Assembly: GCA_029974015.1 (NCBI GenBank)
Contig: JARKUF010000040.1
Location: 97,267 to 161,266 of the forward strand
Direction of reading: 5' to 3'
DNA length: 64,000 bases
Source: Spirochaetota bacterium
GTDB taxonomy: Bacteria > Spirochaetota > UBA4802 > JAGODF01
Part shown: positions 45,253 through 54,894 of the stretch, one piece after another
Numbering within the stretch: the first letter of the stretch is position 1
Layout of the letters: the number at the start of each line of letters is the position of its first letter
Program-made: the position numbers and the translations under genes
Notes under the pieces: generated by a model
What the model was told of the DNA's origin: nothing
Seen by the model: the letters and a program-made list of their open reading frames with translations, nothing else
Database searches by the model: none

Positions 45253-48200
45253 TTATTTGATATTTTTTCTGTGGTTATGGGGCGGGACGCCCACTTTTTT
45301 TAGAAATGCCCTGTTGAAGGTCCTTAAATTATCGAATCCCGATGAGTAGGCAATATCGATTATCTTCTCGTCGCTGTGTTCCAGCAGTTCCAATGCATGG
45401 GCAATTCTGAGGTCGGTGATATACTCGTTCATCTTTTGTCCGGTGTACTCCCGGAAGAGCTTGCTGAAGTAGTTGGGGCTCATGCCGAGATGCGCCGCCA
45501 GGCCGTCCCTGGAAATATCAGAGCGGTAATTTTCTTTGATAAACATTATTGCTTTGTTTAGCTTTTCACGGGAAGCATCAGTCAGGGCCGGGGATTCCCC
45601 GTTAATGGGGGGAGTGCTGTCTCCAGGGCCTGTTTTCCTTGCCAGTAGGAGGAGTGCATGGGCGAGGATTTCACCGATGTTGTTCAGATTGTCGCCAGGT
45701 ATTTTATTGACGAAACGTGGGTCCCTTAGACAGCAGACTCCGGCCGGTTTTTCGGCGGGACCGAGGGGCATACAGAAAATCCCATCCTCCTTAGGCGTTT
45801 TCCCGTTATTGTGCGACAGGTTGCCATAATTCAGAGGTTCAGGTCGGCTGATTATCGCGGTACGAACAACCTCGAGATATGGATACGGCTTGTCCGGTGT
45901 ATGCCGCGGCCTGGAAAAAACCAGGACAGGGTCCTCGTCCCCCGTTGCGCAGGCGTAGAGATACCCCTCTGCGGCGCCGAGAAAATCGAAAATCCTTTCA
46001 ATTGTTTTTTCCACGTCCTGTAGGCCGGGGTGTGCGGCGTTAAAAGACAGGCGGATTTCTTTCAGGGTCGAGTCCCGTTCCCTTAGTATCGCCGTGCCGA
46101 TGGTTTCCCTGTCCCCGGTTTCGGCAATACCCAGAAACCGCGCACAGGTTTCGGTGTTGTGTACGGAGCCGATGAGCGTGAACAGCTCGTAGGCAGTTTC
46201 TATACACTCGCGGGATTCTCTTTCCCGGCCCGCCTGGACGAGGAAGAGTCCAAAATCGTAACAGGCCCGCGCAAGTTCGTAGCGATTGCCCCGGTTTCGG
46301 CAGAATTCGACGGCGCGGCGAAAGTATTTCTCAGCGGCACGGTTTTTCACAAGGGTGGCGAATACGGCGCCCCGGACCCAGCAGGCCCGCCCAATATGGG
46401 AGGGCCATCGCAGGGCCTTCCGTTCCGCCTTTCTCGCGGCGCGAAGGACCTTCCGGGCCATCCGGGCCCGTTCACGGCGCGTCATTGAGCGTTCGCGCGC
46501 GATGAACTCTGCCAGATACGCTTCCGCCAGGTATGCGTAACAATGTATTACGTGCTGGGGGCTGAAGATGCTTTTGTCCACCATGACGCAGGCTTCTTCT
46601 AAGATGGCCGCAGCGCCGCCAGGGTCGTGCCGCTCGAGGAGAAGACATCCCTTTTCCATAAGCGCGACGCAGTGGTGCTGTATCAGGGATTTATCGCGAT
46701 TGAACGCTATGGCTTCTTCGCAGTATTTTTCCGCTTTGTTTAAGTTGCCTTTTTCTCGGTGCAGGCGGGCATAGTATATAAGGGTCATGCCATAAAAGTA
46801 CGCGTCATCTATCTTCTTTGCGGTCCTGTGCGATTCATCGTTGTGGGCCAGCGCCCTTTCGTAATCGGAAAGGAAATAATAGCTCTGGACGAGGGCTATG
46901 TGGACGATGCCGACGTTTTTAATGTCGCCGATTTCCGTGAATGTGTTCATTGCGAGGCGGTAGTGCCGGTCGATGCCTTCTTCGTATTTTCCCCTGAATT
47001 CGTTGATAAGGCCCCTGAAGCCATGGACGTAGGCTTCACTCCATCGGTCTCCGGATGCGAGGCTTATGCGCATGGCCCTGTCCATGAGGTTTAAGGCTGT
47101 TTTAAAAAATGAGAGCCCTGCGAATATCATTCCCACACCAATGAGTCCTGTGGATAGTTCCTTGGACGGTCCAATTCTATACTGGGCAATTACAGCCATT
47201 CTGAGCGAAGAGAAAACGAACTCGGGCCCAAGGTCCATGAACATATAGTTTTCGATGAGGGTCCGGTACAGGGCGATGATCATCCGGTCACGGGACTTTA
47301 TGGTTTTGCCGGGCCTGGGCTTGTTTTGCCAGGGGAGGCGTGCGAGAAAAGCGATGGATTGTACTGTGGCCCTGATGATGATGGCCGGAAGCTTTTCAGG
47401 GAATTGTTCTCCCAGTATCTGGAGTCCATCAAGGGCGTCCTTTAAGCATTTGCTGTATTCGTTCAACCTGTAGAATGCCTCGGACCTGAGGGCCAGAAGT
47501 CCCGCCCTGTGTTCGCTGTCACGGGCGCGGGGAAGGATTTCACTGCAGGCTTCCGCAGTTTTGGCGAAGTCACCGGTGATGAGGTGTATGCGGGCCAGTT
47601 CCTCAATTGCCTGGTCCCATCGGGAGTCCTTTCGGGCCTCAGTGAGCTCCAGCACCTTGGCGAGCATCTTTTCCGCATCATCGTAAGCGAAGTTTTCCCT
47701 GGCCTGACGGGCAGCCGGAATTGCTCGGGCAAGGAAGGCATCGTCATTTCCGCCCAGGAGGTAGTGCCGCGCAAATTCATATTCCGGTACGGAATCCGCT
47801 CCTGCCTTCTCCAGGGTTTTGGCGATGGCGAGATGGACGGTTTTCCGTTCCTCCATATCCAGAGTGTCGTAAAGAATTTCACGTATTCTGTCGTGGAAAA
47901 ATTCATAGGTGTTCCTTTCTCCAAGATATGGTTTCAGTATCTGGAGTACAAGGGCACGGTCGATCGTCATTACGACCCTGTCGGCTTCCAGGTTTGTGAG
48001 TGAAAAAAGGCGGGTTAGAGAAAACTCACGTCCCAGGGCGGCGGCCAGGGAGAGGAGTCGAGTCTGCTCTTTGTCCAGGAGCATGAGGCGCTGGAGGACC
48101 GTCTCCAGGAGGGAGCCCGGCACGTCCAGGTTGCCGACAATGGGAAGATCGAATTCCCAGGTCTTTCCATTTCGGCGGAGGATGCCGTCCCCCGTGAGGC

Positions 48201-49881
48201 GACGTAACAGGCTAATAGTATGGAAAATATTCCCCGCGGCGCGGCCGTATATGAACTCCGCAGGCGCTGACATGCCTTCCCCATTGTCCCTCAGAAACCC
48301 TGCTATAAGGCGTGCCGTGCCCGGGAGGTCCAGGGGAGCGGCGTGTACCTCCTCCACTGTAATTCCGGCGCTCTTCGCCCTCTCCCTGAACGCGGCAAGG
48401 CGTGCCATGCCGGTTTCCATTTCTTCCCTCGATGTGAGAAGGACCATCACGGGACGCCGGGCGATGCGAGTGAGCAGGTCGCCTATGACGGCAAGGCTCC
48501 CCTCATCGCTCCACTGTATGTCGTCCAGGGCCGCGACGAGTCCTCCGCGGAACTGTGCGGCAGCGATGAAAAACGCCGCGGCCGTGTCATGGAAGGCTAC
48601 AAACTCGCTTTTCTCATCGGCCCCGGCCGTAGTTTTCTCGCTGAAAACCTCCCCAAGGGCGGGGTTGAGCTTCGTGAGAATAGACCCCGGGCCGGTAATC
48701 TTCCTGGTAAAATGCGCTTTCAGGGAACGGAGCTCCTTGCCGGAAAGAGATCGGTATATCTGCATGAACGATCCGAGGAGTTCTCCTGCGGCGCCGTATG
48801 GAACGGTTTCATATCCCTCGCTGCATTTGCCGTAGAGGGAAAAGCCCCCCTGCGTATAGACGTACCGTAAAAGCTCTTCAACAAGACGCGTCTTCCCCGC
48901 CCCTGCTTCCCCGCGAAGGAGGCAGAGGACGCCGTGCCCGGATACGGCCCTGTCGTAGAGGGACTTCATCTTTTCAGTCTCGGCCTCCCTTCCCACGAGG
49001 GCGCCCTGAAAGCTCGGTGTGGAGAAGTCGTCGAACCGCCCCGGCTCGAAGGATGATTCTCCTTCAACGAGGGCTTCCAGGTCTTTTATGAGCCCCCCGG
49101 CCCCCTGGTAGCGAAGGTCGGGTTCTTTCTGTAAGAGTTTTTGCATTATTTCAGAGAAGGCCGGCGGTGTCGCATCAAGTATCTTTGTAAAATCGGGTTC
49201 CCCGGCGATCACGCAGTAGAGGGTGGAACAGATATCGTCGCCGCGAAAAGGGGGAACACCGGAGGAAAGGCGGTAGATGATGGCCCCCAGAGAGAAGAGG
49301 TCGCTCCTTATATCGGCGGTCCGGTTCACCATACCGGTCTGTTCCGGGGAGAGATACTCCATTCTGTCCATAACGGCGGTACGGTCGGTGCCCGGCCCGT
49401 AATCCCTCAGGTGGACCGAGCCCGCGTTAATAATTTTGGCCCCCGCGTCCGTGACGATGATGTTTTCCGGATGGAGTTCCAGGACCGGGACGCCGCTGTC
49501 ATGAATGAAGCCGAGCCCCCGGGCAATATCGAGGGCCAGGGCAATGAGGGAGGGGAAATCGAGACGCGTTCCGGACCGGAAGAGTTCGGCCATGGCGAGG
49601 CCCTCGCAGGGATCGGAAACGAGGCAGGTGTATCCAAGGAGGGAGATGATTTCCCGGGGGGCGGCGATGTTCGGGGCTTTTTTCCCCAGGAGCCTTTTTA
49701 CATCGGACTTAAAACGTATGATGTCCTCATTTCTCCGAGAGGCGGCAGGGTCGTTGAAAATGGTGAAGGATACTTCACCGGCCTCGAAGTCTACGGCGCG
49801 ATAGGTGTCCCCCAGGCTGTCGCGGCGGACGCGCTCATGGAGCCTGTAGCGGTTGTTGATGGTCCTTCCTTCTAAATTCAT
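45253..49881 (-). CDS. Pseudokinase-ATPase-TPR-GAF-AraC regulator
   Basis: A single 1542-residue protein. The kinase fold (about 12-265) ends in a MEYLSPEQTG-type activation segment, but the catalytic residues are lost: VSFTIF lacks the VAIK Lys, VLELHPEN replaces HRDxKPxN, and INAGSV replaces DFG. A PknK-like ATPase domain follows (Walker A LLRGEAGAGKTRLVEE near residue 320), then TPR-rich helices (about 760-1250), a GAF-like domain (about 1290-1420) and a C-terminal AraC-type HTH (LAAHLGMSPNYFSKLF; YSSGFDNLRTFNRAF). It is probably a transcription regulator driven by ATP and ligand binding. It stands beside the lipase. Confidence 0.88.
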   Translation of the reverse strand: MNLEGRTINNRYRLHERVRRDSLGDTYRAVDFEAGEVSFTIFNDPAASRRNEDIIRFKSDVKRLLGKKAPNIAAPREIISLLGYTCLVSDPCEGLAMAELFRSGTRLDFPSLIALALDIARGLGFIHDSGVPVLELHPENIIVTDAGAKIINAGSVHLRDYGPGTDRTAVMDRMEYLSPEQTGMVNRTADIRSDLFSLGAIIYRLSSGVPPFRGDDICSTLYCVIAGEPDFTKILDATPPAFSEIMQKLLQKEPDLRYQGAGGLIKDLEALVEGESSFEPGRFDDFSTPSFQGALVGREAETEKMKSLYDRAVSGHGVLCLLRGEAGAGKTRLVEELLRYVYTQGGFSLYGKCSEGYETVPYGAAGELLGSFMQIYRSLSGKELRSLKAHFTRKITGPGSILTKLNPALGEVFSEKTTAGADEKSEFVAFHDTAAAFFIAAAQFRGGLVAALDDIQWSDEGSLAVIGDLLTRIARRPVMVLLTSREEMETGMARLAAFRERAKSAGITVEEVHAAPLDLPGTARLIAGFLRDNGEGMSAPAEFIYGRAAGNIFHTISLLRRLTGDGILRRNGKTWEFDLPIVGNLDVPGSLLETVLQRLMLLDKEQTRLLSLAAALGREFSLTRLFSLTNLEADRVVMTIDRALVLQILKPYLGERNTYEFFHDRIREILYDTLDMEERKTVHLAIAKTLEKAGADSVPEYEFARHYLLGGNDDAFLARAIPAARQARENFAYDDAEKMLAKVLELTEARKDSRWDQAIEELARIHLITGDFAKTAEACSEILPRARDSEHRAGLLALRSEAFYRLNEYSKCLKDALDGLQILGEQFPEKLPAIIIRATVQSIAFLARLPWQNKPRPGKTIKSRDRMIIALYRTLIENYMFMDLGPEFVFSSLRMAVIAQYRIGPSKELSTGLIGVGMIFAGLSFFKTALNLMDRAMRISLASGDRWSEAYVHGFRGLINEFRGKYEEGIDRHYRLAMNTFTEIGDIKNVGIVHIALVQSYYFLSDYERALAHNDESHRTAKKIDDAYFYGMTLIYYARLHREKGNLNKAEKYCEEAIAFNRDKSLIQHHCVALMEKGCLLLERHDPGGAAAILEEACVMVDKSIFSPQHVIHCYAYLAEAYLAEFIARERSMTRRERARMARKVLRAARKAERKALRWPSHIGRACWVRGAVFATLVKNRAAEKYFRRAVEFCRNRGNRYELARACYDFGLFLVQAGRERESRECIETAYELFTLIGSVHNTETCARFLGIAETGDRETIGTAILRERDSTLKEIRLSFNAAHPGLQDVEKTIERIFDFLGAAEGYLYACATGDEDPVLVFSRPRHTPDKPYPYLEVVRTAIISRPEPLNYGNLSHNNGKTPKEDGIFCMPLGPAEKPAGVCCLRDPRFVNKIPGDNLNNIGEILAHALLLLARKTGPGDSTPPINGESPALTDASREKLNKAIMFIKENYRSDISRDGLAAHLGMSPNYFSKLFREYTGQKMNEYITDLRIAHALELLEHSDEKIIDIAYSSGFDNLRTFNRAFLKKVGVPPHNHRKNIK

Positions 49882-50054
49882 GGGTGTAATGGTTGTCGGC
49901 CCCCGGGAATACCGCGTGTGTCCATCGGAATGGCGCCGACATCAGCCCAACGGCCTTTTATTTATAAACCAACTGTGCGGATTTGTCAATAGTCAATTTT
50001 CACCAAAAGCCCCGATGGGATTATCTCTTGACGCGGCGGAGCTCTGAAGCGAGC

Positions 50055-50885
50055 ATGTATGTTGGCGTCATGAAAATATCGGAAGAAATACGGGACACCC
50101 TGGGTCGGGTATTCATCACCATGCCCCTGCGGCTCATCGAGGAGCGTTATATGCACCTCATTGAATCGTACCGGATGAACTGCGAGATAGTACTCGATTT
50201 CCGCGCCCTCGACGCCTTTCCCCGGGCCTACCTCCGCGGAATCGCGAAGCGGCTCCGGGCCCTGGGAATCCGCATGACGGTCCACGCTCCATTCCATGAG
50301 ATTTTTCTCGGCGCCCCGGACAGGATGGTCCGGGAAGCCGCCGTGGCCCGCATGGAGCGGGCCTTCACCGCCGCGTCTCTATTCCGCCCCGGGTCTATTG
50401 TGGTCCATTTCAACTATGAGGACCGCCGCTTCGGTTTTGTCTATGAAGAGTGGCTTGCGAACATTGTCCCGAATCTCCGGCATTTCGGAGAGAAGGCAAG
50501 GGAGATGGGGGCCTTTCTCGCAGTAGAGAACGTATATGAAGAAACCCCACGGGCCATGAAGGAGGTGCTCACTTTGTTGAAGGACGTGCCGGTGTACCAG
50601 TGTCTTGACACGGGGCATGTGAACGCTTTTTCGCGGACGGGCCTCGGGGGCTGGCTGAAACAGATGGGGCCCTTCATCCGGCAGATGCACCTCCACGACA
50701 ATGACGGCAGCGGTGATTCCCACGGTCCCGTGGGAAGCGGCACCGTGGACTTCGGCATCGTTAAAACATTTATTGCCCGCTCACCGGTGAAGCCCCTGGT
50801 GACCCTGGAACCCCACAGTGAGGCGGATATCTGGAAAACCCTCCGGGGCCTTCGGGCCACGGGCATCGACCGTCTTCTGCCGTAA
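50055..50885 (+). CDS. TIM-barrel protein of the xylose isomerase/AP-endonuclease 2 superfamily
   Basis: A 276-residue soluble protein. The barrel has a MTVHAPF strand, SIVVHFNYED, FLAVENVYEET, QCLDTGHVNAFS and MHLHDNDGSGDSHGP, the usual metal-ligand strands of sugar isomerase/endonuclease IV-like proteins. LVTLEPHSEADI closes the barrel. The ATG at 50055 is preferred to a TTG at 49983. It is divergent from the pseudokinase gene. Substrate unknown; metal binding likely. Confidence 0.78.
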   Translation: MYVGVMKISEEIRDTLGRVFITMPLRLIEERYMHLIESYRMNCEIVLDFRALDAFPRAYLRGIAKRLRALGIRMTVHAPFHEIFLGAPDRMVREAAVARMERAFTAASLFRPGSIVVHFNYEDRRFGFVYEEWLANIVPNLRHFGEKAREMGAFLAVENVYEETPRAMKEVLTLLKDVPVYQCLDTGHVNAFSRTGLGGWLKQMGPFIRQMHLHDNDGSGDSHGPVGSGTVDFGIVKTFIARSPVKPLVTLEPHSEADIWKTLRGLRATGIDRLLP

Positions 50886-50939
50886 AAAAGCCATCATCTC
50901 TTTCTTCCCGTCCGATAAGTAAAAGAGAGAGGTTGTCAT

Positions 50940-51386
50940 ATGGTAAAGGTCCACGGCCTTCCCTTCATGAAAGCGTCTATCCGTTCCATGGCCCTGGATG
51001 AATTCAGGGAGGCCTTTGCGGTGAACGAACGGCGCTCATATCTCCTCGGGGAGCTTCTAGATGAACTGAACGTGGTGGCCCGCCAGTGCGAGAAGGTGTC
51101 GGTGATTGTATTCGGGAGCTATATCACCGAAAAGGAGGCTCCTGGGGACATTGACGTCCTTGTTTCCCTGGTGCCGAAAAAGGACCATGTCTACGCCATA
51201 ATGACGAAGGGCCTTGAGAAAAAGCACGAGAAAGTGGTGGATGTCCAGTTCCAGCGCGGGGAGTACAGCACTAAGAGCGCCGAACAGCTTGTGGATTATT
51301 TCAATGGGAACCCGTATAATTTCCGCAAAGGGGTCCGCATCGCCCGGGCCGTGGAGCTCCTGGTTCCGGGCCTCTGCGATGAGTGA
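50940..51386 (+). CDS. Nucleotidyltransferase-fold protein
   Basis: A 148-residue protein with VFGSYITEKEAPGDIDVLVS, the Gly-Ser...Asp-x-Asp signature of the nucleotidyltransferase fold (DUF6932-like). GAGAGG lies before the ATG. It is not linked to an HEPN toxin. A role in nucleotide transfer is possible but not shown. Confidence 0.65.
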   Translation: MVKVHGLPFMKASIRSMALDEFREAFAVNERRSYLLGELLDELNVVARQCEKVSVIVFGSYITEKEAPGDIDVLVSLVPKKDHVYAIMTKGLEKKHEKVVDVQFQRGEYSTKSAEQLVDYFNGNPYNFRKGVRIARAVELLVPGLCDE

Positions 51387-51498
51387 GGAGCTTCCTCGAA
51401 TCAACGTTTCGCTTTCCCGGGAGCATGGAGGGACGGAACAGCGCGGTACACCGTAAAATGGGTTGACCTCGGGGAAAGGGCCCTGACACTGGTTTTCC

Positions 51499-52338
51499 AT
51501 GAGTGAAGCATTTTTCATCTTATCGATACTCCTTCTCGCGGCAGCTTCGGGGCTGTCAATCCTTTCACTCCACGGCGATAGCGACCGGTTTCACGCCCAT
51601 GCCCGGAGGTCCTTCTATCTTGCCGGGGCGTTTTTCCTGGCCTCCGGTGCGGTCCGGTATTATCCTTTCGCCCTCAGGGACTTTGTCCGCATCGCGTCGA
51701 CCATCTGGGGCCATTTCTATATACTCGCGCTCCTGCTCTTTCTTATCCTGGCATACATAGATCTTTTTCGCTGGTCCGCCCACTGGCGCGCCGTGGCGGC
51801 CGTGGCGCTTCCCTTCATTACCGTGGTATGCGCGCTTTTTCTTCCTTTTTTGGGGTCCGACCGCGTAATGGAAGTTGGCCTGGCCAACCATCTTCTTCCG
51901 TTTCACGTGATTTTTTCTTTTATGGGCCAGCTCTTTTTCTTTTTCAGCTTTACGGGCTCTCTCCTCGGCATCTTCCTGGAAAACCGTCTGCGGCGCAGGT
52001 CTTCCCTACGTTCAATCCAGAATTTTCCCAGCCTCGAGGCGATAGACGCTTTCATCGGCTGGTCCCTGAAGCGCGCCGCCGCTTTTCTTGCCGTCGGTAT
52101 AGTTTCCGGGGTGGCCCTGGTGTGGATCAACTACGGCAGGGTGTTTCTCTTCTCATTCAAGGAGACGGTCATATATGTTTCTTTGTTTTTTATCGCCCTG
52201 CTCCTGTATCTTCGGAGGGACGGCCGCCTCGGGATGATGAAGCTGAACGCGATGAACGCCGCGCTCTTCGGGGCGGTTTTGGCGATGTATATTGCGTCTA
52301 ACGTAATTCTTTCCTCGGGTTTCCATAGTTTCAGGTGA
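51499..52338 (+). CDS. HemX/CcsA-like membrane protein
   Basis: A 279-residue protein with eight membrane helices of the cytochrome c assembly (PF01578) family. HVIFSFMGQLFFFFSFTG and INYGRVFLFSFKETVIYV align with CcsA strands, but the WWxWD heme motif is missing, as in HemX. It lies one base before hemA in the usual hemX-hemA order and is probably co-transcribed; HemX lowers HemA levels in Bacillus. Confidence 0.78.
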   Translation: MSEAFFILSILLLAAASGLSILSLHGDSDRFHAHARRSFYLAGAFFLASGAVRYYPFALRDFVRIASTIWGHFYILALLLFLILAYIDLFRWSAHWRAVAAVALPFITVVCALFLPFLGSDRVMEVGLANHLLPFHVIFSFMGQLFFFFSFTGSLLGIFLENRLRRRSSLRSIQNFPSLEAIDAFIGWSLKRAAAFLAVGIVSGVALVWINYGRVFLFSFKETVIYVSLFFIALLLYLRRDGRLGMMKLNAMNAALFGAVLAMYIASNVILSSGFHSFR

Positions 52339-52339
52339 T

Positions 52340-53647
52340 ATGGGCGACGCAGCCGACATAAGGGAAGTTTTCCTCGCGGGGATAAGCCACAAGACAGCAC
52401 CGGTGGAGCTCCGTGAGCGGTTCTCCTTCGATGCCGACAGGGCGCGCCTTTTCATGGAGAGGGCGGCGGCCCGCGGTATAGAAGAAATCGTCTATGTGTC
52501 GACATGCAACCGCGTTGAAGTGTATGCCGCCGCCGCCGACGCCCGCCGGGCCGTCGCGGCGTTGACGGAAATATTAGGCGATTTTTCCGGCGTGCCCTCA
52601 TCCGAATCGGAGGGCGCCGTGTACCGCAAGTATTCCCGGGAAGCCGTGAAGCATCTCCTCTCTGTGGCCTCATCGCTCGATTCTATGGTGGTGGGTGAAA
52701 ACGAGATTCTGGGCCAGCTCAGGGAGTGCTTTCGAGCGGCCGTGCGCGAGAAGAAGACCGGCCCGGTGCTTAACAAGCTTTTTCACCAGGCCTTCCGCAC
52801 GGCGAAGCGCGTACGCACCGAGACAGGTATTGCCCGAAACCCCCTTTCCATCGCATTCATCGCCGTGGAGATGGCCAGGAAGATATTCGAGGACCTCGCG
52901 AAAAGGCGGGCCCTCCTGGTCGGGGCCGGTGAGATGGGGGAGCTCATTCTCCGGTATCTTACAAAGCACTGCATCGGAGAGATGGTAATCGCGAACCGCT
53001 CACTGGGCAACGCGGAGAGGATCGCCAGGGAAATCCGCCCCGATGCCCGGATAATCCCACTGGAGGACGCCGCATCAGCCGCGAGGGAGGCGGACATCAT
53101 CGTTACGTCCGTGTCGGCCCGGGACTTCGTTTTCACCGCCCCCGCGGCGCGGGAGATAATGAAGCGCCGCGGAGCAAAGCCCCTGTTCATCATCGATATT
53201 GCTGTCCCGAGGAACATCGACCCCGCCGTGGCGGAGTTGGCCGGTATCTTCCTGTATAATATTGACGATCTGAAAACCATCGCCGAGGAAAACCACAAGA
53301 GCAGGATGGGGGAAGTGGAGATGGCGTCGCGCCTGGTGGAGGCCGACTCCCTGGAGTTCATGGAGTGGTACGAAGGCCTTGCCGCGGTCCCCGCCATCAA
53401 CCGGATCCAGATACAATTCGAAGAAATCCGCCGAAGGGAGCTTGACCGTTACAGGAAAAAGCGGCTGAAGCACCTTTCCGATGAGGACTTCGGGATTGTG
53501 GCGGATTTGACGAACCAGATAATGACGAAGACCCTCCACAATCCCATTACGCATTTAAAGAAAATCGCGGGCTCCTCCAGGGGCCATCGGGGCGGGCGGT
53601 CCATCGAAGATGCGGTGCGCATTATAATGGAGATGTTTGAAAAATGA
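52340..53647 (+). CDS. hemA: Glutamyl-tRNA reductase
   Basis: A 435-residue enzyme that reduces Glu-tRNA to glutamate-1-semialdehyde, the first step of tetrapyrrole synthesis. GISHKTAPVELRER and YVSTCNRVEVYA (nucleophile Cys56) are conserved; the NADPH domain has RALLVGAGEMGELI, and the family C-terminus follows. TGATATG links it to hemX; the ATGA overlap links it to the radical SAM gene. Confidence 0.95.
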   Translation: MGDAADIREVFLAGISHKTAPVELRERFSFDADRARLFMERAAARGIEEIVYVSTCNRVEVYAAAADARRAVAALTEILGDFSGVPSSESEGAVYRKYSREAVKHLLSVASSLDSMVVGENEILGQLRECFRAAVREKKTGPVLNKLFHQAFRTAKRVRTETGIARNPLSIAFIAVEMARKIFEDLAKRRALLVGAGEMGELILRYLTKHCIGEMVIANRSLGNAERIAREIRPDARIIPLEDAASAAREADIIVTSVSARDFVFTAPAAREIMKRRGAKPLFIIDIAVPRNIDPAVAELAGIFLYNIDDLKTIAEENHKSRMGEVEMASRLVEADSLEFMEWYEGLAAVPAINRIQIQFEEIRRRELDRYRKKRLKHLSDEDFGIVADLTNQIMTKTLHNPITHLKKIAGSSRGHRGGRSIEDAVRIIMEMFEK

Positions 53648-54720
53648 AACACGGCGAAACGGGCCCTCCGCGCCTGATTTTCTGGGAGCTCACGAAGCGT
53701 TGCAACCTGAAATGCGTCCACTGCCGCGCCGAGGCGGGAACGGCGGACTACCGCGAGATGGACACCTTCGAAGTGAAGAAGACGATTGACGATATAGCCT
53801 CCTTCGCGAAGCCGATCATGGTCCTCACGGGAGGGGAGCCCCTCTACCGGAGGGACATCTTTGACATCGCGCGACATGTGGTGTCGCGGGGCCTCCGGGC
53901 CGCTCTTGCGACGAATGGGACGCTTGTGGACGGCATGGTGGCGGCGGAGATAAAGGCCTCGGGGATTGAACGCGTGAGCATCTCCATTGACGGGAGCGAC
54001 GCCTCGGTCCACGACGGCTTTCGGGGGATTCCCGGCTGTTTCGATGAAGCGATGCGCGGGGCCGCGAAGCTCCGTGAGGCCGGTGTGGACTTCCAGTTCA
54101 ACACCACCATAACCCGGCGCAACGCATCGGGGTTCGAGAAGGTCCTCTCCATGGCGATGGAGTCCGGCGCCAGGGCGCTGCATGTTTTTATGCTGGTCCC
54201 GGTGGGATGCGGCGCCGAGATCGCCGAGACCGACATGCTCTCAGGGGAAGAATACGAGCGCATCCTCGGACGCCTCTACGAGCTTTCCCGGGAGACGGGC
54301 TTCGAGATCAAGGCCACCTGCGCTCCCCACTACTACCGCATTATCCGGCAGCGCGCCCGCGAGGAGGGGAGGAAAATAACTTTCGAAACGGACGGCCTTT
54401 CGGCGGTGACGCGGGGGTGCCTCGCCGGTACGGGAGTGTGCTTCATCTCCCACCGGGGGGACGTCCAGCCCTGCGGTTATCTTCCCCTCGTGGCGGGGAA
54501 CGTTCGGGAAACGCAATTCAGGGAAATATGGGAATCCTCCGAGCTCTTCAACGGCCTGCGGGATTTCTCCCGCCTCACGGGGAAATGCGGTGAATGCGAG
54601 TATGTGGCCTTCTGCGGAGGGTGCAGGGCCCGTGCCTATTATGAGACCGGAAGCCCCTTCGATGAGGAGCCGTATTGCGGCTATGAACCGGCTAGGCGCC
54701 GGTTGGGAGACGCGGATTGA
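53644..54720 (+). CDS. Radical SAM protein of the AhbC/AhbD heme-synthesis type
   Basis: A 358-residue radical SAM enzyme. The cluster motif is CNLKCVHC (Cys20/24/27), followed by MVLTGGEPLYRRDI. A SPASM-type second cluster lies in the C-terminus (CGECEYVAFCGGCRARA). The ATCAPHYYR and HRGDVQPCGYLPL stretches match the heme-synthesis radical SAM family, in which AhbC and AhbD convert siroheme-derived intermediates to heme in anaerobes. It overlaps hemA by four bases. AhbC and AhbD cannot be told apart here. Confidence 0.78.
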   Translation: MKHGETGPPRLIFWELTKRCNLKCVHCRAEAGTADYREMDTFEVKKTIDDIASFAKPIMVLTGGEPLYRRDIFDIARHVVSRGLRAALATNGTLVDGMVAAEIKASGIERVSISIDGSDASVHDGFRGIPGCFDEAMRGAAKLREAGVDFQFNTTITRRNASGFEKVLSMAMESGARALHVFMLVPVGCGAEIAETDMLSGEEYERILGRLYELSRETGFEIKATCAPHYYRIIRQRAREEGRKITFETDGLSAVTRGCLAGTGVCFISHRGDVQPCGYLPLVAGNVRETQFREIWESSELFNGLRDFSRLTGKCGECEYVAFCGGCRARAYYETGSPFDEEPYCGYEPARRRLGDAD

Positions 54721-54894
54721 GTGTCCTTCATTGACGGGCCCGAAAGCCCTGTTCGGTCTTCGTCTTTTTTTCCTTGCCGTCCGATTGCCATACTGCTAAG
54801 CTCTCCATTGTCGCACAGGTTCTGTTCCGCAGATGGCGGTGGAGCCAGAGGATGCTTCGGCAGGAGCAGCCGGTGTAATGGAGGTGGTTTTGCT

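Noticed and set aside
43091..49881. An operon of TetR, lipase and pseudokinase regulator
   Set aside because: The lipase has a strong terminator and over 500 bases of repeats separate it from the TetR gene.
54721..54894. 58-residue N-terminal extension of the HExxH protein
   Set aside because: Composition is not protein-like, and GGAGG stands at the right distance from the TTG at 54895.
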